From: Cerasicoccus sp. TK19100 | GTDB lineage: Bacteria; Verrucomicrobiota; Verrucomicrobiia; Opitutales; Cerasicoccaceae | Direction of reading: 5' to 3' | NCBI RefSeq assembly: GCF_027257155.1 | Contig: NZ_JAPWDU010000004.1 | Location: forward strand, 522,220-586,219 | Length of the DNA: 64,000 nt | Part shown: positions 1 through 9,531 of the stretch, piece by piece | Position numbering within the stretch: the first letter of the stretch is position 1 | Layout of the letters: each line of letters begins with the position of its first letter | The notes under the pieces: generated by a model | The model's database searches: none | What the model was told of the DNA's origin: nothing | What the model saw: the letters and a program-made list of their open reading frames with translations, nothing else | Position numbers and translations under genes: made by a program

Positions 1-3000
1 CATAATGCTGTGCGAGCTCGTCGACAAAATCCAGATTCCAGGGCTCCAGCTCGACGGCCTTTTGCAGGGCCGCTTCGCGCTCGGGCCGCTCATCTTCTTT
101 GGTGAGTACGTGCGCCAGCATTAGCCAGACGTTGGCCTGACCAGGGCGGTCTTCCGCAATCTCCCGGGCCAGCTTGACGCATTCCTCGTGGCTGCCCCAC
201 TCATTGAGGCGCGACCAGCCGTAGGGATAATTGGGCTCCAGCGACAGCGCCTTTTCCAGCTCGGCAATCGCCGTCTGGGTATCACTGCGGCGAGCGTGCC
301 AGGCAGCGAGGTATCCATGCAAAGTATGCGCATTGGGCAACAGCCGCTGCGAGCGCTCAATGAGTTCGCGCTCGTCCTCGCCGCGATTCGCGAGCCCATA
401 GGCATCAATGAGTCGCTCGATAATCTCAAGCCAATGCGGGTTGAGCTCCAGGGCTTTTTCGAGCCCTTCAATTTCCTTCGCCAAATCTCCCTGGTAGCTG
501 GCGATGCGTGCCAGATTGGCAAACGAACCGGGCACCAGCGGAAAACGTTCGCAACAGCGTTCAGCCACCTCGCACGCCTCGTCGATGCGGTTCATGTCCA
601 GTAGTTGGTAGCAAATCACCGCGTGGCAGTGCCACAAATCATGCCGCTCACTAAGCGCATCCTGCAAGCGCGCGAGCAAGTCGTCCGCCGGTATGACATC
701 GATGGCCTGATTGCGAAACTCCAGCAAACTATCGCCAAATACCGTCTGCGTCTGAATCTGCTTCCAAACGAAATCCAGGAACTCCGCCGTCTCAGCGTGA
801 TTGTTGGCCAATGCGCAAAGCCGGCTAATGGCAAAGCGGTTGTCGACATCCAGCTCAATCGCTCGCTGATAGCATTTTGCCGCCTCGGCGAACCGGATAT
901 CCTTCTCATACAGATCGCCCAGCACGGTATAGGACGCCGGCGCCATCTTGTCATTATCCCGACCAGCCTCCGCGATAACAACGGCTTCGGAAATCTTACC
1001 CTGGTTCTCCAACGCAATCGCCAGCTCACGACGCGCCCAATGGTTGTTCGGGTGAAATTCGAGCAAGCGACGACAAGCCATTTCCCCTTGAACCGCGTCC
1101 ACATCTTTGAGCCAGCTGATGTAAAGTTCGTTCAACTCATTGTTGTAAGGATAACGCTGGCAGAGCTTTTCCAAATACTCGACCACGTGCGAAACGCCGT
1201 GGATGCGGTGCATCGCCGTAGTATAAGCGCGCTGCAATACGACGTTACGCTCGTTGCGAGCGACGGCCTCGGCATACAGATCGTGTGCGGTTTCGTAGTC
1301 GCCGCGAGAGGTCGCCAAGCGTGCCGACAACTCCAACCACTCCGTTTCGTGAACCTTGCCCTTGGCCCGTTCCAGTAGCTCACCGGCGCGGTCGAGCTGC
1401 CGCCAGTCAATACAGCGCGAGGCAAAGGCCGTCAGCAGCGCATAATCCTCCGGCCGCTTTTGAGTCGCCTCTTCAAAGACCTCCATCGATTCCTGGTCGC
1501 GATCAATCAAGCGCAGCATATCAGCCAGTGTGATGGCCGGCTCTCCCGAGGATTTCCCGTGCCGCTCCACTCGCTGGCGCAGCAGCTCCAGCGACTCTTC
1601 GCCGCGCTTGAAAAAACGGGCCGCCTGGAAGAATGCCCGCGCCCGACCTTCATTTAAGTAGTCCTGCGTGAAGGCAAAACGATATGCCTCGAACGCCGTT
1701 TCCCGCTCACGGCGCCCCCAAAGTAAATCGGCCAGGCTCTGAATCACTGCGGACGATCCGGCGTGCTGGCTCTGGCATTTCCACAGCACTTTTTCAGCTT
1801 CGCCTGAGCGACGCACATCGTCCATCAGCAGTCGGCCGAGCTCCATGCGAACCGTCGGGTGAACTTCCTTCTCCTTGGTCAGCTCCTGCAGAAAATCCAC
1901 ACACTCGCCCCAAGTATTCTCCGTGCGCATGTAGGACAATTCCGCCAATTGGAGCCTCGTCGCCTTAGGAAACTCCTTGCGCAAAGCACGCACGGCGTCC
2001 AAGCCGCGCGGAGTATCGGCATCGTAGTTGGCAATCAGGCGGCTTGCGGAGTGCGTTAAAAACGAGTCCGGTGCCGTTTCTTGGAGTTGCGCAAAAATCT
2101 GTATTACGCGGCCGCGGTCGTGGCCTTCCAGAGCGCGGTTCATGGCGTAACATAAGTCGTAGAGCGCATCATCCGGCAGCTCCAGTGCACGCAGGGCCTC
2201 GGCCTCTTCCGCCGGTGCGAAAACCAAACCGCGCGGCCCGACCCACCCGTTGTTCTCAAAAAATTTATCCTGGATGTAATCCACATGCGTGGAGGATCCC
2301 GGCTCACGCACTTCCACACACTCGCGGACCGCGTCGTAGCCAATGATTGCCTGCAGGTGCGAATAGTCCGCACCCGCCGTCATCACGGCAAACGGATACC
2401 CCGCATCGATGAGTTGCTGCGTGCACTCCCAAGTGACGCGAAACTCGCGCACGACAAAGCCTTGGTCTTCTGCCCATCGGCGCTCCTTCCAGTCGAAGGT
2501 GCCATCGTGCCAAATCTCCTCAATGATCTCCGACTGCTCCACGGGCTTGCCCCAATAGCGGGCAATGCTGGCCAGCGTCGCCGGGCCACAGGTTCTACGC
2601 TGTTGGCGGACCGAGCTCACCGGCAGACGCTTCTTTTGCGGCGCGCCCTGCATAGCGCCCAAGCGCTCGGCAAACTTTTTGTAATAATGCTCATTGCCTT
2701 GGGCCGCATGCTCCCGGGCCTCTTCGTAGCGACCAAGATCGTAGTAAATATCTGCATATTCGCCATGCAGCCACTGGGTAAATTTCGAATCACGCAGCGG
2801 CATGCATCGCTCGACCTCATGGGCCAACTCCAACGCATCTTCGTAGCGGTCCAGCTCACGCATCATGCGAAGCAGCTGGATCGCCAAATGCCCGTCATGG
2901 TGCAGGGTAAGGCCTTCGCGCAGCAGGGCTTCCACCTGCTCGGTGTTGCCCTCGCGCTCGTGGACACGCGCGAGCAAATACCGCGATGGCAAGTAGAGCG

Positions 3001-3574
3001 AATCCGCCTCCAGCGAGCGTTGGGCGGACTCCTTGGCGAGGTCGTAATTTTCATCGGTGTTGGTGATGCAGGCCTTGGCGTACCAGTAGGTTTCATCGCG
3101 CGGATCGACCTCGTAGGCTTTCTCCGTCAACACCTCGGCCTGCATGACATCCTCGAAAGACAAGCAACGCCAACATAGCGCACGATAAATCCGCGCACGG
3201 TCCTCTCCTTCGAAGCGCAGCGGGTCGATCGCCTTGAGCCGGCAATAGGCGGCAAAGGAGCCAATCCGCTCCGTCCAGATGTGATTCATGCGGGCGATGG
3301 CCCGGGAATTCTCCGGATTGCGCCGGTAGGTGGTGATGTCGATCAAGTCACTGAGTCGATCGCCTCCCAATCGCGAAATGATAAACGACCCCGACAGGCG
3401 CGCATGCGTATCCGCCCAATAGACCGGCGAGGGCAAGTCCTTTAACAAACGGTTACCCGAATGAAACTGGCTGTTGTTGGCGTAAAGCTCGATCTTCTCC
3501 GCAATGTCGGGCTCGAGCTCACAGAGCGGGTGATCGCGGTCAAAGCGTGGTAACTTGGGCGTATTTTCACTCAT
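1..3574 (-). CDS. Giant TPR protein with embedded C39-like cysteine peptidase domain (partial)
   Basis: The frame is open from an ATG at 3574 to the left edge, so the C-terminus is missing; about 1,191 codons are visible. Most of the chain is helical with many tetratricopeptide-like units (for example DIYYDLGRYEEAREHA and AAKCYQRAIELD). Between about residues 315 and 440 lies a different domain: TCGPATLASIARYWG with Cys329, then YSHLQAIIGYD with His406, then EVREPG. This order of CGPATL, His before a hydrophobic strand and GYD, and an acidic residue before P-G matches papain-fold C39/C39_2 peptidases. The third catalytic position is Glu424 rather than the usual Asp. No signal peptide or membrane segment is seen, so it is probably cytoplasmic. 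The architecture (TPR, peptidase, TPR) is clear; the substrate and role are unknown. Confidence 0.85.
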   Translation of the reverse strand, partial: MSENTPKLPRFDRDHPLCELEPDIAEKIELYANNSQFHSGNRLLKDLPSPVYWADTHARLSGSFIISRLGGDRLSDLIDITTYRRNPENSRAIARMNHIWTERIGSFAAYCRLKAIDPLRFEGEDRARIYRALCWRCLSFEDVMQAEVLTEKAYEVDPRDETYWYAKACITNTDENYDLAKESAQRSLEADSLYLPSRYLLARVHEREGNTEQVEALLREGLTLHHDGHLAIQLLRMMRELDRYEDALELAHEVERCMPLRDSKFTQWLHGEYADIYYDLGRYEEAREHAAQGNEHYYKKFAERLGAMQGAPQKKRLPVSSVRQQRRTCGPATLASIARYWGKPVEQSEIIEEIWHDGTFDWKERRWAEDQGFVVREFRVTWECTQQLIDAGYPFAVMTAGADYSHLQAIIGYDAVRECVEVREPGSSTHVDYIQDKFFENNGWVGPRGLVFAPAEEAEALRALELPDDALYDLCYAMNRALEGHDRGRVIQIFAQLQETAPDSFLTHSASRLIANYDADTPRGLDAVRALRKEFPKATRLQLAELSYMRTENTWGECVDFLQELTKEKEVHPTVRMELGRLLMDDVRRSGEAEKVLWKCQSQHAGSSAVIQSLADLLWGRRERETAFEAYRFAFTQDYLNEGRARAFFQAARFFKRGEESLELLRQRVERHGKSSGEPAITLADMLRLIDRDQESMEVFEEATQKRPEDYALLTAFASRCIDWRQLDRAGELLERAKGKVHETEWLELSARLATSRGDYETAHDLYAEAVARNERNVVLQRAYTTAMHRIHGVSHVVEYLEKLCQRYPYNNELNELYISWLKDVDAVQGEMACRRLLEFHPNNHWARRELAIALENQGKISEAVVIAEAGRDNDKMAPASYTVLGDLYEKDIRFAEAAKCYQRAIELDVDNRFAISRLCALANNHAETAEFLDFVWKQIQTQTVFGDSLLEFRNQAIDVIPADDLLARLQDALSERHDLWHCHAVICYQLLDMNRIDEACEVAERCCERFPLVPGSFANLARIASYQGDLAKEIEGLEKALELNPHWLEIIERLIDAYGLANRGEDERELIERSQRLLPNAHTLHGYLAAWHARRSDTQTAIAELEKALSLEPNYPYGWSRLNEWGSHEECVKLAREIAEDRPGQANVWLMLAHVLTKEDERPEREAALQKAVELEPWNLDFVDELAQHY

Positions 3575-3697
3575 CACATTGATTGGCTGGCCTTCCCATT
3601 ACAGACCAGCAAATCAAGCAATTACAATACTTTTTGATACAATCTCCAGCCTCCGCTGAGAATTGTCACCCAACGACCACGATGGGGCCTGCAAGGC

Positions 3698-5092
3698 CTA
3701 GAAAACAACCTGCGCCGCGACGCGGAAGATGCCTTCCGAGGCATCGGGACCGCCAAAGCTCGTGGCCATCCAGCGACCGCCGAACTGCACGAACTCATAC
3801 CCCGCACCGATCTTGGCATCGTCGCCGAGGAAGTACCAGTTCACCCCAAAGTAGTAGGACTGCGCAGCATTGAAGAAACCGACTCCCGAGGACGAAAGCA
3901 CGGCCGTGCCGGGTGCCGCGCCGGGAGATGCGCCACCGAAGGCAACGCCTCGTGTCACTACGCTCGGATTGAGGCCGGCCTCATTGGAATCGATCATCGA
4001 GAATCGGAATACAGGCTCAATGTCGCCAAAGAGATAGGTCGCGTAGAATGTGCCCCCAAATGGCGTCGCATCGCCACTGTTAAAACCGGTAATCGAGGTT
4101 GGGCCGTTGAGGTAGGAGGCCTTGCCGTTCTCGACGTTGGCCACGAAGAATTCACCAATAAAGTGAAAGCCTTCATACTTAACTTCGGCAAACGGATTGA
4201 CCGCGCCAATGGAATTAGACTGGCTCAGACCACCGGCCGAGAAGCTGTTACCTTCAGGCATATAGGTGCCGTTGACGCCGACCTTCAGCATACCATCGTC
4301 CAAATCATGCGTGTATTGGATACCGCCAGAGTAGCCCATGTGATTTTGGCTGCCAGTATTCGAGGGCGCGGAAAAATTCTGATACCCCTGCGTGATTTCC
4401 GCAAAGTATTCGAAGCCGTCGATCTTAGGAATTTCTCCAGCCCAGTAGACCCCTAAACGGCGGGCACCCAGGCCAAGCCGGGTCGTCCCCAAACCAGCAG
4501 GGCTGGTTCCATAAACCCCCGATCCGATACGATTGAAACTACTGGTAAAGTAGCTGGTGGCGATGGAGCGATTGGGAGCCGGGAGGTAGCGGGAAGACGT
4601 ATATTGCTCGAAGCCGAAGTGTGCCTTTTTGAAGCCGGCCTGGACGTTACCGTAGCCCTCAAACTCTTTCTCCACATACGCCTTTTCAATGTAATTGCGG
4701 GAGGAGAAGCCGGCACCCAGGTTGGCCATAATCGTCGTGCTGAAGCCGGACCCGATGTCCGCCGACACACCAAAAATCATATTCGGCAAGTAGAACTCGC
4801 TATTGGCCGGTGGGTTCGGCAAGGCGTCATCGTGCCCCGTAGCATAAGCAAAAGCAAACTGGCCATAACCAGAGATGGTTATCTTTTGAACATGCTTTTT
4901 CGACGTCACGCGTGGTTCAATGCCCACGGCTGAGCCGCGGATTTGATCAGCCTGGGCCTGAGTAATGACCCCTTGTCTGACCAACTCGGAGAGTGGCACC
5001 ACCCCGCTAAGTTCGGGGAGCGATTCGTCTTGAGCGAGCACTGGCAAGGCACTGGCCAGTGATAGCGCGAGAAATACAGTCTTTAGCTTCAT
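3698..5092 (-). CDS. Outer-membrane porin-like beta-barrel protein
   Basis: 464 residues from the chosen ATG at 5092, which gives a clean signal peptide (MKLKTVFLALSLASALPVLA, cleavage near AQ). An upstream in-frame start at 5143 would add 17 residues ahead of the signal and is less likely. After the signal comes a short LVRQGVITQAQADQIRG segment of the kind found at the front of many verrucomicrobial porins. The rest is alternating amphipathic strands with many Gly, Tyr and Phe, ending in the aromatic residue of QVVF, typical of outer-membrane barrels. It resembles phosphate-selective or general trimeric porins, but the solute cannot be read from sequence. It lies just downstream of mpl on the same strand. 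Confidence 0.75.
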   Translation of the reverse strand: MKLKTVFLALSLASALPVLAQDESLPELSGVVPLSELVRQGVITQAQADQIRGSAVGIEPRVTSKKHVQKITISGYGQFAFAYATGHDDALPNPPANSEFYLPNMIFGVSADIGSGFSTTIMANLGAGFSSRNYIEKAYVEKEFEGYGNVQAGFKKAHFGFEQYTSSRYLPAPNRSIATSYFTSSFNRIGSGVYGTSPAGLGTTRLGLGARRLGVYWAGEIPKIDGFEYFAEITQGYQNFSAPSNTGSQNHMGYSGGIQYTHDLDDGMLKVGVNGTYMPEGNSFSAGGLSQSNSIGAVNPFAEVKYEGFHFIGEFFVANVENGKASYLNGPTSITGFNSGDATPFGGTFYATYLFGDIEPVFRFSMIDSNEAGLNPSVVTRGVAFGGASPGAAPGTAVLSSSGVGFFNAAQSYYFGVNWYFLGDDAKIGAGYEFVQFGGRWMATSFGGPDASEGIFRVAAQVVF

Positions 5093-5146
5093 GAGGAGTT
5101 TCGTAACAATCGATACCGTCCCGTTACAATTGTAACAATTCAAGCC

Positions 5147-6598
5147 CTAATCCTTAAAATCTGAAATAACTGACGCCGTCACTGCCTCATCGGCGTAGCG
5201 ACGATGGATGCCGCCAAAACCGCCATTGGAGAAAAAGACCACGCAGCGCGGATGGTCGGTTTTCGTGCGCGTGGCCTCAAACAGCTCGGCGAGCAGGGAG
5301 TCGAAATCCGCAAACGCGCCGCTACAGACGTTGCGGGAATTGAGCTCTTCGGCCATGGCGGCGGTGTTTAGTCGGCGGTCCTCGGCGTAGCGCTCACCGC
5401 GAAACACGGGCCCTAAATAAACGGCGTCCGCCAGCGCGAGCGCATCGGTGAAGCGGTCTTGAAAGATGTTCGTGGCACCGGTGTTGCTGCGCGGCTCGAA
5501 GCAGGCCGTGATCCGGTGCTCCGGGTAACGGCGACGCAGCGACTCCAGCACTTGCGCGACCGCTGTCGGATGGTGCCCGAAGTCTTCCAGCACGACGAGT
5601 TGCTCGTCACTGCGCAGGCATTCCTGGCGGCGTTTAACCCCTTGATAGCTAGCGAGTTTGCCGACATCCAACGGGCAGAATGGGTCCTCCGGCTTGATCG
5701 CCAGACCGGCCGCCAACAAGGCGATCGCAGCATTGCGCGCGTTGTAAAGGCCGTGCATCGGCCACTGAACCTTGTCCCATAAGGTCCCTCGCCACCGCAA
5801 GGTGAAGGAGGCCCCTTTGGCGTCTTCCTTAAAATTCTCGATGCGCAGATCGCACTCCTTGCCAACGCCGACCGAGTAGCATGGGCACCAGTCCACCGGT
5901 AGCAGCGGACGCAGTGTTTCCTCGTCGCCATTGTAGAGGATGAAGCCGTTGCGCGGCACGAGGCGGATCACGTGGCTAAAGCTACGCTGGATGTCCGCCA
6001 AGTCGCGGAAGATGTCGCCGTGGTCGAACTCCAGGTTATTAATAGCCAGAATGCGCGGCTGGTAATGCACGAACTTGCTGCGCTTGTCGAAAAAAGCCGA
6101 GTCGTATTCGTCGCCCTCGATCACAAACGGACGCCCCGCCGCGCCAGCCTCGGCACCACCGGGCAAGTCACGCGGCACACCACCGATCAACCAACCCGGC
6201 TCAGCACGGTGCTCACGCAGCAAAAAGGCCGTCAGGGCGGAGGTGGTCGTCTTGCCATGGGTGCCGGTAATCACAATGGGCTGGCGCGTGGACAGCGTGG
6301 TCTCCGACAGCAGCGCAGGCAGGGAAACAATCGGCAAGGCCCGCGAGGCAAGCAGCCATTCGATCTCGGGATTACCGCGACTAATGGCGTTGCCCACCAC
6401 GACGCGGTCCGGCTTGAGCCCAGCCAGGCGCTCGGCATCCCAGCCATCGAGTATTTCCACGCCCGCATCGCGCAGCAGATCGCTCATTGGGGGATAGATA
6501 CCCGTATCGCTGCCGCTGACTTGGTGCCCCAGCTCGCGCATCATCAAAGCGACGTTACCCATCGCCGTCCCGCAAATTCCCATGAAGTAAAGGTGCAT
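5147..6598 (-). CDS. mpl: UDP-N-acetylmuramate:L-alanyl-gamma-D-glutamyl-meso-diaminopimelate ligase
   Basis: 483 residues, normal for Mpl. This cytoplasmic Mur-ligase family enzyme joins recovered murein tripeptide to UDP-MurNAc using ATP, recycling cell-wall peptide. The N-terminus [17 protein letters not shown] is the UDP-binding Rossmann start typical of Mpl/MurC. The ATP P-loop GTHGKTTTS is at residues 112-120, and the central domain has [16 protein letters not shown], a hallmark distinguishing Mpl from MurC. A late FEPRSNT motif is also present. A purine-rich GGTGGAG before the ATG at 6598 is one of the few Shine-Dalgarno-like sites in the window. It is divergent from hemF; the porin gene follows on the same strand. 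Confidence 0.93.
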   Translation of the reverse strand: MHLYFMGICGTAMGNVALMMRELGHQVSGSDTGIYPPMSDLLRDAGVEILDGWDAERLAGLKPDRVVVGNAISRGNPEIEWLLASRALPIVSLPALLSETTLSTRQPIVITGTHGKTTTSALTAFLLREHRAEPGWLIGGVPRDLPGGAEAGAAGRPFVIEGDEYDSAFFDKRSKFVHYQPRILAINNLEFDHGDIFRDLADIQRSFSHVIRLVPRNGFILYNGDEETLRPLLPVDWCPCYSVGVGKECDLRIENFKEDAKGASFTLRWRGTLWDKVQWPMHGLYNARNAAIALLAAGLAIKPEDPFCPLDVGKLASYQGVKRRQECLRSDEQLVVLEDFGHHPTAVAQVLESLRRRYPEHRITACFEPRSNTGATNIFQDRFTDALALADAVYLGPVFRGERYAEDRRLNTAAMAEELNSRNVCSGAFADFDSLLAELFEATRTKTDHPRCVVFFSNGGFGGIHRRYADEAVTASVISDFKD

Positions 6599-6783
6599 GC
6601 TCCACCCAATTTAGACCAACGCCACCCGGCAAGCGCAAACCCCATCCTCCGATCCACCGCTACGATACAGTTTTTTAACCTTACCGAGACAAACCACTCT
6701 GCGGCTGGAGCCAATGCTTGCCAACAAAGCAAAATTCCCGGTCATGGGTTCGATCAGGCCAGGCAAGATCGCCACTCGTTTTT

Positions 6784-6814
6784 CCTTTTTCCTTTAATCT
6801 TTTTCCTTTTTCCT
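6784..6814. repeat. 31-bp polypyrimidine repeat, copy 1
   Basis: A tract built from CCTTTTT, CCTTTAATC and TTTTTCC blocks just upstream of hemF. An identical 31-bp copy lies at 62815-62845, and a shortened relative (CTTTTTCCTTTAA) at 48662-48674. It is intergenic at each site. It ends six bases before the hemF ATG, so it would be in the leader; its role is unknown. Confidence 0.85.
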
Positions 6815-6820
6815 AACCAC

Positions 6821-7759
6821 ATGAAGCCCGACCCAAACGCCGTGTGCGAATTTCTCCGCGATTATCAGAACTCCCTTTGTGCGCGGCTGGAGGCCTTTGC
6901 GCCGCACCAGCCGTTTAAAGCCGACCAGTGGGAGCGCGCGGAAGGCGGCGGTGGCGAATCACGCGTGCTGGCCGATGGCGACATTTTTGAAAAGGCAGGC
7001 GTCAACTTCTCCGATGTCCGGGGGAAATCCCTGCCGCCGAGCGCGACGGCGCATCGACCGCAGCTCGCCGGGCGCAGCTTTCGCGCAATGGGCGTCAGCG
7101 TGGTGATCCACCCGCGCAACCCCTACGCACCGACGAGCCACGCCAATGTCCGCTTTTTCATTGCCGAAAAGGAAGGCGAGCCGGCTGTATGGTGGTTTGG
7201 CGGCGGCTTTGACCTGACCCCGTATTACGGCTTCGTCGAGGACGCGCAGGACTGGCATCAGACAGCGCGCCAAGCCTGCCAGCCCTTCGGTGTCGATCTC
7301 TACCCGCGCTTCAAGAAATGGTGCGACGAGTATTTTCACCTCAAGCATCGCAACGAAGCGCGCGGCGTAGGCGGGTTGTTTTTCGACGACTATAACGAGC
7401 ACAATTTCGAGCATGCCTTTGGCTTCATGAAGAGCGTCGCCCAAGCCTACCCGGATGCCTATGCGCCGATTGTCGAGCGTCGCAAGGACACCAACTTCGG
7501 CCTCAAAGAACGTCAGTGGCAGCTTTACCGCCGCGGCCGCTACGTGGAGTTCAACCTGCTCTACGACCGCGGCACCCTCTTTGGCCTGCAAAGCGGCGGG
7601 CGCACGGAATCGATATTGATGTCCCTGCCACCGCTGGTCCGCTGGGATTACGATTACCAACCCGAGGCTGGCAGCCGTGAAGCTGCCCTAGCGGACTTTA
7701 TCAAGCCACGTGACTGGGTCGGTGCCGACGGCGAACCGCTGGAGATTGAGATCGATTAA
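6821..7759 (+). CDS. hemF: Oxygen-dependent coproporphyrinogen III oxidase
   Basis: 312 residues from the ATG at 6821. It oxidatively decarboxylates two propionates of coproporphyrinogen III to vinyl groups, giving protoporphyrinogen IX in aerobic heme synthesis. The family signature is plain: [14 protein letters not shown], then [14 protein letters not shown], then [18 protein letters not shown] followed by LFFDD. The frame stays open far upstream to 5972, but that part lies opposite mpl and looks non-coding; the 6821 start gives the normal family length. There is no Shine-Dalgarno; a polypyrimidine repeat ends six bases upstream. hemE follows after a 192-bp gap holding an inverted-repeat element. 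Confidence 0.95.
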   Translation: MKPDPNAVCEFLRDYQNSLCARLEAFAPHQPFKADQWERAEGGGGESRVLADGDIFEKAGVNFSDVRGKSLPPSATAHRPQLAGRSFRAMGVSVVIHPRNPYAPTSHANVRFFIAEKEGEPAVWWFGGGFDLTPYYGFVEDAQDWHQTARQACQPFGVDLYPRFKKWCDEYFHLKHRNEARGVGGLFFDDYNEHNFEHAFGFMKSVAQAYPDAYAPIVERRKDTNFGLKERQWQLYRRGRYVEFNLLYDRGTLFGLQSGGRTESILMSLPPLVRWDYDYQPEAGSREAALADFIKPRDWVGADGEPLEIEID

Positions 7760-7780
7760 GTCGTGGCCAGCGAGGCGCAG

Positions 7781-7933
7781 TTTTTAGCCACGGATGGACG
7801 CGGATGAAACACGGATGTTTTGACTTCGCCGTGAAGTTGCCGTTCTTTCCTGCCCAATCTTTTACGAAACACTGATCTACTAAAATTACGAACCGCCACG
7901 CTGATATCCGCGTTTCATCCGCGGCTAAAAAAA
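7781..7933. repeat. Inverted-repeat element of the CACGGATG type
   Basis: Left arm 7781-7817 starts TTTTTAGCCACGGATG and contains GCGGATGAAACACGGAT. The right arm at 7904-7933 is its near reverse complement, ATATCCGCGTTTCATCCG running to GGCTAAAAAA. The arms enclose about 86 bp. It fills the hemF-hemE gap. Sequences of this CACGGATG type are, from memory, widespread intergenic repeats in environmental bacteria. Confidence 0.7.
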
Positions 7934-7951
7934 TCCGCATTCCGCACTCCA

Positions 7952-8986
7952 ATGACTTCCAAAGAACGATTTCTCGCCGCCGCAAACTGCCAGCCCGTTG
8001 ACCGGCCACCAATCTGGATCATGCGCCAAGCGGGACGCTATCTGCCCGAATACCGCAAGCTCAAGGAGCAGTATGACTTCGTGACGATGGTCAAGACGCC
8101 GGAGCTGGCCACCGAGGTGACGCTGCAGCCGCTCAAGCGGTTTGCGCTCGATGCGGCGATTGTGTTTTCCGACATCCTCATCGTGCCCGAGGCGCTGGGC
8201 CAGCCATACCATTTCCGCGATCAGGGGGGCATCGGCATGGATTTCGCCCTCGAAAGCGCGGCCGACATTGCCAAGCTCGACGACGCCTCCGCCGTCAGTG
8301 AAAAGCTGACCTACATTGCCGACGCATTGAAAATGGTGCGCAGCGAAGTCGGAGAGGAAAAGGCCGTGCTGGGCTTTGCGGGCTCCCCCTGGACCCTCGC
8401 CTGCTACATGGTCGAGGGCGGCAGTTCGAAGGACTTTACCCGCATCAAGGCGCTATTTTATCAGGACCGCAAAACGTTCGATCAGCTAATGACCAAGCTG
8501 GCCTCTGCCTGCGCGGAGCTCCTCAAGATGCAGCTCGCCGCCGGGGCCGATTGCGTGCAGCTCTTTGACAGCTGGGCCAGCGCGTGCGCCGGTGTGGACT
8601 ACCACGAGATGTCGCTGCGCTGGATCCGACAGATCATCGATGAGCTGCCCGCCGACGCGCCGATCATTCTCTTTGCCAAGGGCATGGCGCATCATGTAGA
8701 CACCTTGTCCGCCAGTGGTGCCAAAGTGCTCGGCATGGACTGGACCGTCAACCTGCCCGAGATGCGTGAGCGCGCTCCGGCGAACATTGCCCTCCAGGGC
8801 AACCTCGACCCCACACTGCTCAGCACCTCGCCAGAAATCGTCCGCCGCGCCGCCGAAGACCTGCTCAATGCGATGAACAACGCTCCGGGCCACATCGTAA
8901 ACCTCGGCCATGGCATTCTGCCCAGCGCTCATGTCGAGTGCGTCGAGACGCTGGTCAACACGGTCGTCGAGCGCGGAGCCAAATAG
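7952..8986 (+). CDS. hemE: Uroporphyrinogen decarboxylase
   Basis: 344 residues, the normal length. It removes four carboxyl groups from uroporphyrinogen III acetates to give coproporphyrinogen III, the substrate of the neighbouring hemF product. Signature 1 (RPPIWIMRQAGRYLPEYR, with Arg25 and Arg29) and signature 2 (GFAGSPWTLACYMVEGG) are intact, as is the late LGHGILP segment. It is on the same strand as hemF but separated by a repeat element, so joint transcription is likely but unproven. No Shine-Dalgarno is visible before the ATG. Confidence 0.96.
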   Translation: MTSKERFLAAANCQPVDRPPIWIMRQAGRYLPEYRKLKEQYDFVTMVKTPELATEVTLQPLKRFALDAAIVFSDILIVPEALGQPYHFRDQGGIGMDFALESAADIAKLDDASAVSEKLTYIADALKMVRSEVGEEKAVLGFAGSPWTLACYMVEGGSSKDFTRIKALFYQDRKTFDQLMTKLASACAELLKMQLAAGADCVQLFDSWASACAGVDYHEMSLRWIRQIIDELPADAPIILFAKGMAHHVDTLSASGAKVLGMDWTVNLPEMRERAPANIALQGNLDPTLLSTSPEIVRRAAEDLLNAMNNAPGHIVNLGHGILPSAHVECVETLVNTVVERGAK

Positions 8987-9024
8987 GCATTTACCCCCAG
9001 GGCGTTATATGCCATACCCGTGGC

Positions 9025-9447
9025 ATGCAACGCTTGGTCATACTTTCGCTGTTTCTGCTAAGCCTCAGCCTTGGGGCCGTGCCGCCGGGACACCGTAAGC
9101 ATCCGCCAAAGCTGTTAACCGAAACACGACTAGTCGGCCACTGGCACAGCACATCACTGAGCGGCGACGCCGTCGGGCTGGCAGTGAGCGATGTCGTGGT
9201 GGAGTTTCACGGCAGCAAAAAGTTTCACGCCACGATCAACATGAACATCGGTGGACCTTCCGTTTATGAGGGTGAATATCACGCCCGCCGCCAGATGCTA
9301 ACGCTGCACCCCGTCTCACAAAGCGCCATTCCCTGCACGGTGACATTCCACTCGGACGACAAGATCACGATCGTTGCGACACAACAGGGCGTCACCGCCG
9401 TCTTCGAGCGCGGCCAAGCCCCAGCCTCGTCCGGCAGCTGGTTTTAG
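9025..9447 (+). CDS. Small secreted protein of unknown function
   Basis: 140 residues from the ATG at 9025, 38 bp after hemE. A signal peptide (MQRLVILSLFLLSLSLGA) is followed by a short Lys/His/Pro-rich segment and then a beta-rich stretch beginning LVGHWHSTSLSGDAVG and going on through EFHGSKKFHATINMN. A strand-rich 'GxW...' start resembles lipocalin-like or META-type barrels, but I cannot assign a family. Export to the periplasm or beyond is likely. A longer in-frame start at 8938 lies inside hemE and is rejected. Confidence 0.7.
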   Translation: MQRLVILSLFLLSLSLGAVPPGHRKHPPKLLTETRLVGHWHSTSLSGDAVGLAVSDVVVEFHGSKKFHATINMNIGGPSVYEGEYHARRQMLTLHPVSQSAIPCTVTFHSDDKITIVATQQGVTAVFERGQAPASSGSWF

Positions 9448-9464
9448 CCGAGTGAACCGCTTGA

Positions 9465-9483
9465 TGATTAATGGGTTTAATCA
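9465..9483. promoter_or_regulatory. Perfect 7-bp inverted repeat upstream of the LacI regulator
   Basis: TGATTAA, five bases, TTAATCA, centred about 60 bp before the regulator's ATG and just upstream of a TTGACT box at 9490-9495. Its position suits an operator, possibly for autoregulation, but it does not resemble the ACACGT palindromes near the importer. It could also be a weak stem-loop. Confidence 0.35.
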
Positions 9484-9531
9484 TTTGCTTTGACTTTTTG
9501 GGGCTAAGCCTGCTCTTTATCGGTTAGTTAA

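Noticed and set aside
605..3178. Several plus-strand open frames (605-1378, 2285-3178) opposite the giant TPR gene
   Set aside because: The minus frame is open over the full 3,574 bases with TPR and C39 motifs; the plus frames have no domain and are typical shadows in GC-rich DNA.
5972..6820. N-terminal extension of the hemF frame
   Set aside because: It overlaps mpl in antisense; HemF has normal length and start at 6821.
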